NCBI GenBank assembly: GCA_016840065.1
Contig: JAEOTB010000037.1
Coordinates: 1-64,000 of the forward strand
DNA length: 64,000 nucleotides
DNA from: Candidatus Hermodarchaeota archaeon
GTDB lineage: Archaea; Asgardarchaeota; Hermodarchaeia; Hermodarchaeales; Hermodarchaeaceae
Direction of reading: 5' to 3'
A program made the translations under genes and the position numbers. Each line of letters begins with the position of its first letter. The first letter of the stretch is position 1. Positions 52,847-61,834 of the stretch are shown here, piece by piece. Under the pieces are notes generated by a model, which saw only the letters and a program-made list of their open reading frames with translations, did not search any database and had not been told where the DNA came from.

Positions 52847-54295
52847 ATGAAGGAGAAACTGAAACAACTAGACGAGTTTCGCTACTGGCTCGACAAGACA
52901 GCCCGCCCCAAGATGAGAGTAGGCGCGATGTTATTTGCTTCACGCAAAGTTATACAACAAATAGAAGATAGCGCGGTTGAACAATTAACCAACGTCGCCT
53001 GTCTACCAGGTGTTATTGAGCCAGTTTTAGCCATGCCAGACGCACATTGGGGATATGGCTTACCAATGGGCGCAGTCGGGGCCTTTGACGCTGAGGAGGG
53101 CGTGATATCAGCTGGGATGACCGGTTTTGATATCAACTGCGGTGTCCGGTTAATTCGTACTAATCTAACTCAGGCTGAAGTTAAGCCCAAACTTCGTCAG
53201 CTCATGGAGGAATTGTTCAGGCGCGTGCCTGCTGGCGTCGGCTCTAGAGGTAAGATTCGCTTGAGCAATTCCGAGTTGGATGGTGTTTTACAGCTTGGTG
53301 CTCGATGGGCAGTCGAGAGTGGTCGCGGAGTTGACGCGGATTTAGAGCACTGTGAGGAAAGGGGCAATATGGAGGGTGCCGCAACCGGCTTGCCAGAGCT
53401 TTCAGAGCGGGTACGAACGCGTGGAAAACCTCAGCTGGGCACACTCGGTGCCGGTAATCACTACCTTGAAGCCCAAGTAGTTGATGAGGTGTTTAATGAA
53501 GAGGCAGCCTCCCGTTTTGGTTTAGAAAAGGGGAAAGTGGTTGTGATGTTACATTGTGGATCTCGCGGTTTCGGTCACCAAGTGGCAACTGATTACCTGA
53601 AGAGTATGGAGGTGGCTGCGCGGAAGTATAAAATTTGGTTGCCAGACAGACAACTCGTCTGCGCTCCAACCACATCGCCAGAGGGGCAAGCCTACTATTC
53701 CGCGATGAAGTCAGCCGTGAACTACGCCTTCTGCAACCGGCAAGTAATGACTCACTGGATTCGGGAAGGCTTTGAAACTGTCTTTGGGCGAGACTGGGAA
53801 AAACTAGGTCTTCACCTAGTTTATGATGTTTGCCATAATATATGCAAGCTAGAAACCCACGAGTTACACGGTGCAAAAAGGCAACTCTACATTCATCGAA
53901 AAGGTGCTACTCGTGCTTTTGGACCCGGCAACCCGCTTATCCCCCCTCACTACCAACCCGTTGGACAGCCAGTACTGATTGGTGGCTCTATGGGCACAGC
54001 CTCTTATGTACTAGTTGGTACAGAGCAGGCAATGAAAGAATCGTACGGTTCTACATGCCATGGTGCTGGACGCGCTATGGGTCGAAAAGCAGCCACAAGG
54101 AGATTTCATGGTAGGGAGATTCAACGTTCGCTTGAGCAATCAGGTAAAGTGATAAAATCTCATAGCGCCAAGCTACTCGCTGAAGAAGCGCCCAAGGCTT
54201 ACAAGGATGTCCACATGGTGATTGACGCAGTCCACGGAGCAGGAATTTCTCTGAAAGTCACGCGCCAGATTCCAATGGGCACTGTCAAAGGCTGA
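52847..54295 (+). CDS. rtcB: RNA-splicing ligase RtcB
   Basis: 482 aa, ATG start preceded by GGTGATAGAAG. Metal-binding and catalytic motifs: MPDAHWGYGLPMGAVGAFD, GFDINCGVRLI (metal Cys), GTLGAGNHYLEAQVV, LHCGSRGFGHQVAT, and the guanylylated-His region STCHGAGRAMGRKAA. The C-terminal DVHMVIDAVHGAGISLKV is standard. It joins tRNA exon halves (2',3'-cyclic phosphate to 5'-OH) using GTP. No intein is present. Confidence 0.96.
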   Translation: MKEKLKQLDEFRYWLDKTARPKMRVGAMLFASRKVIQQIEDSAVEQLTNVACLPGVIEPVLAMPDAHWGYGLPMGAVGAFDAEEGVISAGMTGFDINCGVRLIRTNLTQAEVKPKLRQLMEELFRRVPAGVGSRGKIRLSNSELDGVLQLGARWAVESGRGVDADLEHCEERGNMEGAATGLPELSERVRTRGKPQLGTLGAGNHYLEAQVVDEVFNEEAASRFGLEKGKVVVMLHCGSRGFGHQVATDYLKSMEVAARKYKIWLPDRQLVCAPTTSPEGQAYYSAMKSAVNYAFCNRQVMTHWIREGFETVFGRDWEKLGLHLVYDVCHNICKLETHELHGAKRQLYIHRKGATRAFGPGNPLIPPHYQPVGQPVLIGGSMGTASYVLVGTEQAMKESYGSTCHGAGRAMGRKAATRRFHGREIQRSLEQSGKVIKSHSAKLLAEEAPKAYKDVHMVIDAVHGAGISLKVTRQIPMGTVKG

Positions 54296-54305
54296 CCTTA
54301 GAGAA

Positions 54306-55193
54306 ATGTCATCTAGAACATCAATTCGAACACTACCAAAGAACCTCTCCATAGCTATTCCAGCCTCCTTCATTGATGTTTATTCGAACCTATCTCAAAA
54401 AACTGATCAGATTGGTCGAATTGCCCGGGCAGCCGCTATCAATCGAGTTAGTGAAATTCTTGTTTTCCCAGATGTATCCAGCAAGAATCAAGCGCCCCAA
54501 CGACGGCTTATAACACGAATTCTTGAGTATCTAGATACCCCCCAATATCTTCGGAAACACCTATTCGGTAAACACCCCGATCTAAGGCGGGTTGGACTAC
54601 TTCCTCCTCTTCGTACTCCGCACCATCCAACGGAGAAACGGGCAAGGAAATTATCAGAAGGCGAAATTCGTGAAGGATATGTTTTCCGAAAAGATGGCAA
54701 ACTAGTAGTTGATGTCGGTGTTGAGAAACCCCTTCCCTTTCTAAGGCCAGTATCTTCACGCATACCCTGCAGAGCTACTGTCTCAATCACGAGAAATCCC
54801 TATGGCATGCTTACAGCTCAGCCTGCTACACCACCAACTCCCGAAGTATATTGGGGTTACAAAGTACTAGATATAAAACAACCGTTAAGTGACTTTCTCA
54901 AAACAAATCGTGTTTATGACCTTATAGTAGCTACATCTCGCAGGGCAGCACAAATTAATGAAATATGGAAAGAATTACATTCACGTTGGCAGAAAGCAAA
55001 GCATGTTCTCGTTCTCTTTGGGAGTCACAACAAAGGATTAGGAGAAATCCTACAGCAAGAAGGGCACCAATTGGACACTCTCACAGATTTCCAAGTAAAT
55101 ACAGTACCCAATCAAGGTGTCGAAACCATTCGAACAGCCGAAGCAGTCTTTCTAAGCCTTTCTGTATTCAGATTATTAGAGCAGCGCTATTAG
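54306..55193 (+). CDS. SPOUT-superfamily RNA methyltransferase (DUF171/SPOUT1-like)
   Basis: 295 aa, ATG start 10 nt after rtcB. Matches the archaeal/eukaryotic DUF171 group: LSIAIPASFIDVYSNLSQKTDQIGRIARAAAINRVSEILVF at the N-terminus, LEYLDTPQYLRKHLFGKHPDLRRVGLLPPLRTPHH, an OB-like insert (GYVFRKDGKLVVDVGVEKP), and the C-terminal knot with VLVLFGSHNKGLGEIL and TVPNQGVETIRTAEAVFLSL. The last block is the SAM-binding trefoil knot. Target RNA is unknown. Its position after archease-rtcB suggests a shared RNA-maturation operon. It overlaps the convergent next gene by 4 nt. Confidence 0.85.
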   Translation: MSSRTSIRTLPKNLSIAIPASFIDVYSNLSQKTDQIGRIARAAAINRVSEILVFPDVSSKNQAPQRRLITRILEYLDTPQYLRKHLFGKHPDLRRVGLLPPLRTPHHPTEKRARKLSEGEIREGYVFRKDGKLVVDVGVEKPLPFLRPVSSRIPCRATVSITRNPYGMLTAQPATPPTPEVYWGYKVLDIKQPLSDFLKTNRVYDLIVATSRRAAQINEIWKELHSRWQKAKHVLVLFGSHNKGLGEILQQEGHQLDTLTDFQVNTVPNQGVETIRTAEAVFLSLSVFRLLEQRY

Positions 55194-55681
55194 TCCATAA
55201 CTTCGCCCTGAGCGATTAGTAATTCATAATCGCTAGTTCCATCGAAATACCCTAATTTTCGAGCCCGTACTGCTACTTTGTGATACCCAGGTCTTAAATG
55301 TGGAATATCTAGAGTTAACTCGTAAGGGCTAACTTCTATCTTCTCCACAGTAACTGTTTGAGAACCAAAAAAAACTTCGAGAAGAACACCTTTCAAAGGC
55401 GCGTTTTTTGGCAGACCAGTAACCACCGTAAGGGTTAGTTTCTCACCAGGTTCTGCGACAGCCGGTTCTGGACCAATTAAGCGCACATCAATATGGTTCT
55501 GCCAATAAATATAGCTTGTAGGGAGGAGGAACACAAGTAAAAGAAGAACAAGTACAACTAGACTGAAGAAAGCCTGTAACATAGTGAAGAAAGATAAGAA
55601 GACGAAAACTAGTATAGCATAGATTGTAAGACTACAGCACAATACAAGCCCAAGTCTAGCCTGCGGGTTACTAGAACTCAC
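55190..55681 (-). CDS. Small membrane protein with Ig-like beta domain
   Basis: 163 aa. Two hydrophobic helices at about 9-32 and 36-60, followed by an external beta domain (about 65-160: LIGPEPAVAEPGEKLTLTVVTGLPKNAPLKGVLLEVFFGSQTVTVE) resembling CARDB/Ig-like folds. No known partner. Function unknown. Confidence 0.5.
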   Translation of the reverse strand: MSSSNPQARLGLVLCCSLTIYAILVFVFLSFFTMLQAFFSLVVLVLLLLVFLLPTSYIYWQNHIDVRLIGPEPAVAEPGEKLTLTVVTGLPKNAPLKGVLLEVFFGSQTVTVEKIEVSPYELTLDIPHLRPGYHKVAVRARKLGYFDGTSDYELLIAQGEVMD

Positions 55682-55753
55682 AATTCTAGAAACGCTACAA
55701 GGAGTAAATAATTTTTCTATTTACTGCGATAACTTGGTTCGTTAGCTTCAAAG

Positions 55754-57112
55754 CTATAGTTTCGATTGAATGTGCTCAGCGACCCATAACCCTGTCACAG
55801 CAGCAGGGATAATTCCACGACTGAGACCCGCACCGTCTCCAGCGACATATATCCCTTCAATCGGGGTCTCGAAGTGGCGGTTAGTTTCAACCGTCATTGC
55901 ACTATACTTCACTTCTGGAGCATACAGAAGAGTAGTTCCAGAGTAGATACCTGGAATCATCTTATTCAACGTCTGAAGACCCTCAAGGATGTTGTCAATG
56001 AGCCTTTTGGGAAGTGCCATGGAGATATCTCCAGGAGTGACGTCTTTTAGAGTGGGTTGGATATTAGCACTAGCAATTCGCTCGTGAGTTGAGCGCCGAT
56101 GATTCTCAAGATCGGCCAGGCGCTGAATGATTGGTTTGCCACCACCCAAGAGAGTAACCTGTTGAGCTATGGATTCCGCGTAACGAGTTGTATCTTCGAC
56201 AGGCTCAGTAAGTTGAACACGTACCAAGAAGGCGAAATTAGTATTACCTGACTGGATGTTTGAGAAGGAATGCCCATTCACACACGCATGAGTTTCGTAC
56301 TGCTCGCGAACAACAAAGCCATTATGATTTACACAAAATGTACGAACTAAATCGTCATAATCTTGAGTATGAATAAGTATCTTCGGATCCCTCTGGATAG
56401 AACAGAGACTCTCCATCAGCGTTGCAGGTACTTCAACACGAACACCTAAATCGACTGGAGCATGGCGCGTTTGGATATTTAATTTCCCCATAACATTTGC
56501 CAGCCACTTCATCCCTGAGCGCCCCGGAGCAAGGAGGCATTTATCGAACTCGAAGCGTCCTTTGTGTGTTGTGAGATAACCTGGCTTGATGGTTTCCACC
56601 TTTATCCCGGATTGCATTTTCACCTTTTGTTTCCTTAAGTATTCCATGAGTGCAAGAATTATCGGGGTTGCGTTGTCTGTTCCGATTAAGCGCTGTTTTG
56701 CGGTAACAAATTTGAGTCCAGCTTCCGCAGCTCTTCGCTCCCAGACTCTGAACCGCTCGTCGGGAGTAAAGGATTCTTTTGGCGCACCGAATTTCAAGAA
56801 TATTTGATCAGCCTCTTCTATTAGTTGACGTGTTCGATCATGTTCTATGGCATCGAGCGTGACCTTAGGAAAACCGATTTCAGTAGAGAGATTTAGAAGC
56901 CCAGAAGATAGGAGTCCAGCGCCGCCAAAGCCACTAGTTAGATTACAGGGGTTGCACTTTGTGCAGAATGCTGTTTGCTGAGACGGACATGTGCGCTTGT
57001 CGGGCATTCTGCCAACATCTAGGATTGTAACTTCAGCGCTGCTGGCTAGCTTGTAAGCAGCGAAAAGTCCAGCTGGTCCGCCTCCAACTATTACCACACG
57101 CTTCTTCGGCAA
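55754..57112 (-). CDS. FAD-dependent dehydrogenase, COG2509 type
   Basis: 452 aa. N-terminal FAD motif VVIVGGGPAGLFAAYKL, then a Cys-rich block CPSQQTAFCTKCNPCNLTSGFGGAGL characteristic of the uncharacterised COG2509 flavoproteins. CLLAPGRSGMKWL, and the C-terminal YVAGDGAGLSRGIIPAAVTGLWVAEHI closing the FAD site, are also present. The three Cys near residue 50-56 could bind a metal or act in redox chemistry. Reaction unknown. The start lies 22 nt inside the upstream purA gene, so it is probably the last gene of the purine operon. Confidence 0.8.
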   Translation of the reverse strand: MPKKRVVIVGGGPAGLFAAYKLASSAEVTILDVGRMPDKRTCPSQQTAFCTKCNPCNLTSGFGGAGLLSSGLLNLSTEIGFPKVTLDAIEHDRTRQLIEEADQIFLKFGAPKESFTPDERFRVWERRAAEAGLKFVTAKQRLIGTDNATPIILALMEYLRKQKVKMQSGIKVETIKPGYLTTHKGRFEFDKCLLAPGRSGMKWLANVMGKLNIQTRHAPVDLGVRVEVPATLMESLCSIQRDPKILIHTQDYDDLVRTFCVNHNGFVVREQYETHACVNGHSFSNIQSGNTNFAFLVRVQLTEPVEDTTRYAESIAQQVTLLGGGKPIIQRLADLENHRRSTHERIASANIQPTLKDVTPGDISMALPKRLIDNILEGLQTLNKMIPGIYSGTTLLYAPEVKYSAMTVETNRHFETPIEGIYVAGDGAGLSRGIIPAAVTGLWVAEHIQSKL

Positions 57113-58356
57113 ATAGTATCAACTCGTTTAGGACCCGTTGAGATATAATCGATTTGGAGCCCCGTTTCTTCTTCAATTTTGGCAATATATGCTTTCGCCT
57201 CTGAACAAAGCTTTCCACCATCAAGAAGTGTTTCCCAACCCTCAAACTCGACGTAGATTGGTTCACAGGAGCCCATGTCATAGATCGGCAGACTTGTGAT
57301 ATTCTCACCTCGCCAACGATAACCCACACAAATCCTCAAGCGCTCTAAACCATTCAGAACATCTAATTTGGTAAGTGCTAGAGATGTTAAACCATTTATC
57401 ATGCTTGCGTAACGAATCATGTTGAGGTCTAGCCATCCACACCTACGCGGCCGCCCTGTTACTGTTCCAAATTCTTTTCCTATCTCTTGTAAATGAATGC
57501 CTATATCATCGTCAAGTTCAGTTGGAAAAGGACCCTTCCCGACTCGGGTTGTGTAGGCCTTACATATGCCTAATACTTGATCTATTTTTGTGGGACCAAC
57601 TCCTACACCAACACAAGCCCCTCCAGCAATAGGGTTAGAAGATGTAACAAAGGGGTATGTTCCATGATCAATATCTAAGAATGTAGCTTGAGCTCCTTCG
57701 AATAAGACATTCCGTTTTGCTTCTATAGCGTCATTGATAGTCTGGCTAACATTGCCCACATATCTCTGAAGCCCGGTACTCCAACGAGAACATTGCTGGA
57801 GTATCTCTTTTACGTCCAGCCTATGATCTACCTCTAGGACATATTGAAGGATTTTATTGGCTAGCCTGACATTCCAGCGCACTCTCTCTTCGTAAGTATT
57901 GTTAACAAGATCGTGTACACGAATCCCACGTCGCGATATTTTGTCGGTGTAGGTTGGACCGATGCCGCGTTTCGTTGTGCCAATCTTTCCTCTCCCTCGG
58001 GCTTTATCCCAACTACCATCAAGGATTGGGTGATATGGTAGAGTAACATGAGCTTTCCCACTCACAATAAGGTCCACATCAACCCCGCTTGTTGTGAGAG
58101 TGTTGATTTCCTTTATCAGAATCTCGGGATCTACTACGACTCCAGAACCAATGAGTACCTTATTTCCATAGAAAACACCGGACGGCACAAGCCTGAGTTT
58201 GAACACCTTTTCGCCCAATACAATTGTATGTCCAGCGTTCGTGCCTCCCTGATAACGAACTACAAAATCTGCTTGTTTTGAGCAGTAGTCTACAATCTTA
58301 CCCTTTCCCTCATCACCCCATTGAGTACCTACGATTATCACAGCCGGCATAAACAA
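57091..58356 (-). CDS. purA: Adenylosuccinate synthetase
   Basis: 421 aa. GTQWGDEGKGKIVDYCS (catalytic Asp and P-loop), NAGHT (catalytic His), TTKRGIGPTYTDKISRRGIRV, EGAQATFLDIDHGTYPFVTSSNPIAGGA, VGKGPFPTEL, GRPRRCGWLDL and the C-terminal STGPKRVDTI are all present. Converts IMP, aspartate and GTP to adenylosuccinate. The start is either TTG 58356, 5 nt after GGAGG, or ATG 58350. Follows purB in the operon. Confidence 0.97.
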   Translation of the reverse strand: MFMPAVIIVGTQWGDEGKGKIVDYCSKQADFVVRYQGGTNAGHTIVLGEKVFKLRLVPSGVFYGNKVLIGSGVVVDPEILIKEINTLTTSGVDVDLIVSGKAHVTLPYHPILDGSWDKARGRGKIGTTKRGIGPTYTDKISRRGIRVHDLVNNTYEERVRWNVRLANKILQYVLEVDHRLDVKEILQQCSRWSTGLQRYVGNVSQTINDAIEAKRNVLFEGAQATFLDIDHGTYPFVTSSNPIAGGACVGVGVGPTKIDQVLGICKAYTTRVGKGPFPTELDDDIGIHLQEIGKEFGTVTGRPRRCGWLDLNMIRYASMINGLTSLALTKLDVLNGLERLRICVGYRWRGENITSLPIYDMGSCEPIYVEFEGWETLLDGGKLCSEAKAYIAKIEEETGLQIDYISTGPKRVDTICRRSVW

Positions 58357-58415
58357 TCAATCCTCCTATTATAAGATACCAGAGGAAACATACAGTAAGC
58401 CTTGATCACTATTTC

Positions 58416-59780
58416 TCAAGTAGACCTGAATACTTTTAGTTTCTGCTTCCAATATCGGCATACCGCTTCAGTTGCTAATACAGCTCGACCAATATATTTT
58501 GAAGAGTCCTCAAAGAGTTGTTGTTGTTCACTTGGAAGGCTTCTGAAACACCTTCTAAATGTTTCGTTTGAAAGCAGCGCTTCCCTAAACAATATTCCAC
58601 GCTGATGGGCCTGCTGAGCTATTCGCTTTATTACTTCATGAGCATTAGCAACGCCGCTTCTTGCCAAGAGGATGTACGCTGGTTCAGCGAGTTCGAAGGT
58701 TGCGTTCGATTGTAAGTTTTTGCGCATACGCTGTGAATCTACCTCTAATCTCTTTAACAGAGAAGAACAACGTCGAGTAGAATAGAGAAAGGAGTTTAGA
58801 ATCTCTGCTAGGAGGTAACGATTGGCTGCAGAATCTGTTAGGTCTCTCTGATGTTCTGAGATTAGGTTAAGGTAGGCTGTGATGAGTCGAGGAAGTGTAG
58901 CCTTGTAGTGGGAAACGATGTTTTCCCAACCAATAGGATTACGTTTCTGAGGCATTGTTGAACTGCCGACTTGACGTTCAGTTGTTCCCTCAGAAATCTC
59001 GGCAATCTCAGTACGTTGTAATTGACGAAAGTCATTGGCGAGATCGGCTAAAGTACCAAAGCTGAGAAGGAGCTGACTGTAGTAATTCGCTAGCTCTTCT
59101 TGATTAGTTATCTGAGTTGGCGCATTGATTTGTGTCAGATTCAACAACTTGAGTGTTTCTGTCTCAATTTTTGCCGCATTGGCTAATAATCCAAGGCTAG
59201 CTCGAGTTCCGACTGCTCCTCCTATTTTGCCTCCAAAAGTTTCTGCAGCCAGCTTAATACGCCAAATTCCCATTCCCAATCGCTCTATATAATTAGCCAT
59301 AGAATACCCGAATGTGGTTGGCTCTGCGTGCTGTCCATGGGTTCGCCCTATTTGCACCGTTGACTTGTGTTGCAACGCTATTTGGATAAGCTGATTCATC
59401 GTTTCAACCAGCGCAGGCAATATCAGTTTTGCAGTGACATCCTTCAGAACCATTGCATGAGCATTAACCACTGTATCATAAGACGTTAGCCCGAGGTGAC
59501 AGAAAGGCTTGGCTTCTGGAGAAACCTGTTCTTTTAGTGCTTCGACTATTGCCTTGATATCGTGTTTTAATTTAGCTTCCAATTGTTGTACTCTCTGAAA
59601 CGTTACTTTCGATGCTGCTTTCTCATATTCTTTAGCGATTTTAGAAGAGCAAACACCCTGCTTTGCTAGTGCGTTGATGTAGGCGCACTCTACGTGGAGC
59701 ATATACCTCAGTAATGCAGCAGGAGAGAGATATTCCTCTAATTCGTCTACGTTGTATCTATAGTCTGTTGGGTGGATCAC
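58416..59780 (-). CDS. purB: Adenylosuccinate lyase
   Basis: 454 aa. Fumarase/aspartase superfamily: LTSYDTVVNAHAMVLKD near residue 95, QIGRTHGQHAEPTTFGYSMANYIERL (catalytic His), and the signature loop GSSTMPQKRNPIGWENI with the catalytic Ser. It cleaves both SAICAR and adenylosuccinate, so serves two steps of the pathway. Placed between the HTH-phosphoribosyltransferase gene and purA. Confidence 0.96.
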   Translation of the reverse strand: MIHPTDYRYNVDELEEYLSPAALLRYMLHVECAYINALAKQGVCSSKIAKEYEKAASKVTFQRVQQLEAKLKHDIKAIVEALKEQVSPEAKPFCHLGLTSYDTVVNAHAMVLKDVTAKLILPALVETMNQLIQIALQHKSTVQIGRTHGQHAEPTTFGYSMANYIERLGMGIWRIKLAAETFGGKIGGAVGTRASLGLLANAAKIETETLKLLNLTQINAPTQITNQEELANYYSQLLLSFGTLADLANDFRQLQRTEIAEISEGTTERQVGSSTMPQKRNPIGWENIVSHYKATLPRLITAYLNLISEHQRDLTDSAANRYLLAEILNSFLYSTRRCSSLLKRLEVDSQRMRKNLQSNATFELAEPAYILLARSGVANAHEVIKRIAQQAHQRGILFREALLSNETFRRCFRSLPSEQQQLFEDSSKYIGRAVLATEAVCRYWKQKLKVFRST

Positions 59781-59813
59781 CTTTTTGACCTCCTATGATT
59801 TGCGATTCTTTTC

Positions 59814-60521
59814 TTAGCGTAATTCGAAGAGTGATTTTACTGGACATTTTAGAGCTTTCTCCACATTTACACGACCCTGCTTGTGTGAAAGAATCGAGAA
59901 TACTCCAACGACTCTTGCATTACCACGAGAAACAATCTCTGCCAAACACAATTGAGTCCTTCCAGAACGAATGATATCATCTACCAGCAGCACTTTGTCA
60001 CTAGGCTTGATGCTGTACCTAGGCAAGTATAGACTTTCGATATGTGCTGAATCGCGGATTAATTTTTCCTCAATAAACGCTGTCACACCGATGGATTTTG
60101 TCTTTTTTGCAAACAACGCAGCAGCTCCAAACTCGTTTGCGATTTGTGTGGCAATTGGGACTCCATTTACTTCTATCGTTAGGACTTTGGTGGCATCAAT
60201 ATCAACGAAATCGTCCCGCACTACTGCAGCAATCAACTTGAGCAGTTGTGTGTCATAGAGAATGTCTACCATTTTAGCAAAACCATCATGGATTGATATT
60301 CGGCGATTAACTTCTTCGATTAGAAATCGTTCTTTGAAGAGCTGGATAATAGACTCGGCACGTTCCAGTGAAGGAAGTACACGGCGTGTGATATATCGGC
60401 ATAGAACAGATGTAGGAAGACCGAAGATTGTTTCTAGTTCAGCATACTTTCTACTCCGCTTCAGGGTGGAGAGAATTTCTATTGCACTCAATCGCTTTGC
60501 TATTTCATCCACGTGTCTCAA
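59814..60521 (-). CDS. HTH-phosphoribosyltransferase transcriptional regulator (GfcR/PurR-like)
   Basis: 235 aa. The N-terminal ~60 residues form a helix-turn-helix (ILSTLKRSRKYAELETIFGLPTSVLCRYITRRVLPS). The rest is a type I phosphoribosyltransferase with the PRPP loop VLLVDDIIRSGRT at 177-189. Such fusions in archaea (GfcR) and the analogous bacterial PurR use the PRT domain as a PRPP sensor. In the middle of a purine operon, a PRPP-responsive regulator of that operon is the natural inference. Its start overlaps purD by 4 nt. Confidence 0.82.
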   Translation of the reverse strand: MRHVDEIAKRLSAIEILSTLKRSRKYAELETIFGLPTSVLCRYITRRVLPSLERAESIIQLFKERFLIEEVNRRISIHDGFAKMVDILYDTQLLKLIAAVVRDDFVDIDATKVLTIEVNGVPIATQIANEFGAAALFAKKTKSIGVTAFIEEKLIRDSAHIESLYLPRYSIKPSDKVLLVDDIIRSGRTQLCLAEIVSRGNARVVGVFSILSHKQGRVNVEKALKCPVKSLFELR

Positions 60522-61810
60522 GCTTGGAGTATCCTCCGCATGTGTTGAATCCGCCTAGAAACAAGTTCTTGAGTGCCTATGTCTCGTCGATAGAATAATT
60601 TGCCTTGAATTTTATCAAGCGACTCGACCACTTGCTCGTGCGCCTGTTGAAGGTTGTTTCCTATACCAAGAAGGGCGATGCTTCGAGAAGAGGTGGTTAG
60701 AATCCGTCCGTTCTCTTGGTGAACGCTTCCATAGTATAATTCCGTCTTGACATCTCCGATAATTATTGGCTCTCCGCGTTTTGGCGCTGATGGATAACCT
60801 TCAGGAACTAGATACGAACATACTGTTGCCTTCTCTTCGAAACTAGCGCGTTTTAGTGTGCCATTGATTATACCCCAGCAGATTTCTACAAAATTATCCT
60901 GAAGCAGAGGGAGGACATTCATTGCCTCCGGATCTCCAAGTCGAACGTTGTATTCGATTATTTTTGGTCCTTGCTTAGTGAGCATGAATTGACCATAAAG
61001 GAAGCCTTTGTAGGGTTCTCCTGTTTCGCGTTTGATTGCTGCAACAGTCTGCTGCATTACTTGTATAGCAACCTCCACATCCCCTTCGCCAACGAAGGGG
61101 AGAGAGTGGTCTTCGCAGCTATAAGAGCCCATGCCTCCAGTATTGGGTCCAGTATCTCCGTCGTACGCACGTTTGTGATCCTGTACGAGCGGCATTGGTA
61201 TTACTTGTTTACCATCAACGAATGCCTGTAGCGTAAATTCTTCACCCTCGAGGCATTCTTCGATTATGACCTGTTCATGTTCTTTGAGAATCTGTTGACA
61301 ATATTGGAGCGCGTCATCCTCGGTTTGGAGATGTTCGCCAAACACTTTCACGCCTTTGCCCCCAGTTAGGCCGTCTGGTTTTACAACGAATCCCCCAATC
61401 TCTTTTAGATACGCTTCGATACCTTCTATGCTGCTAAATATCTTAAACCGAGGGTTCGCAGATATCCGATGTTTTTCTAGAAGTTCACGAGCAAAGCTTT
61501 TACTTGATTCCAATTGCGCTCCTTGAGTTTTTGGTCCGACACAGGGTACACCCTGGTCCGCAAGAACGTTGCTTATCCCCTTGGCTAAAGGTGCTTCTGG
61601 TCCTACGACCGCAAAATCCACTTTAGATGATAGTTCTTTGAGATGCTCAAAGTCTGTTAATTTTGAAAGCAACGTTTTCTTTGAAAGCTTTACAATGCCT
61701 GGGTTTTTGTGTGCCATCAAACTATAGAGTTCAGCGCCACCTTTCACTAGAGCTTTGGCGATGGCATGTTCACGTGAACCATGTCCTATTAGTAAGACCT
61801 TGTCAGTCAT
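60518..61810 (-). CDS. purD: Phosphoribosylamine--glycine ligase (GAR synthetase)
   Basis: 430 aa, ATG start. ATP-grasp enzyme: VLLIGHGSREHAIAKAL, FAVVGPEAPLAKGI, GFVVKPDGLTGGKGVKVF, VIIEECLEGEEFTLQAFVDG, DHKRAYDGDTGPNTGGMGSYS and EYNVRLGDPEAMNVLPLL are the diagnostic blocks. Second step of purine synthesis. Normal length. Confidence 0.97.
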   Translation of the reverse strand: MTDKVLLIGHGSREHAIAKALVKGGAELYSLMAHKNPGIVKLSKKTLLSKLTDFEHLKELSSKVDFAVVGPEAPLAKGISNVLADQGVPCVGPKTQGAQLESSKSFARELLEKHRISANPRFKIFSSIEGIEAYLKEIGGFVVKPDGLTGGKGVKVFGEHLQTEDDALQYCQQILKEHEQVIIEECLEGEEFTLQAFVDGKQVIPMPLVQDHKRAYDGDTGPNTGGMGSYSCEDHSLPFVGEGDVEVAIQVMQQTVAAIKRETGEPYKGFLYGQFMLTKQGPKIIEYNVRLGDPEAMNVLPLLQDNFVEICWGIINGTLKRASFEEKATVCSYLVPEGYPSAPKRGEPIIIGDVKTELYYGSVHQENGRILTTSSRSIALLGIGNNLQQAHEQVVESLDKIQGKLFYRRDIGTQELVSRRIQHMRRILQA

Positions 61811-61834
61811 ATTTCTACATCTCCAATTTTTTCT

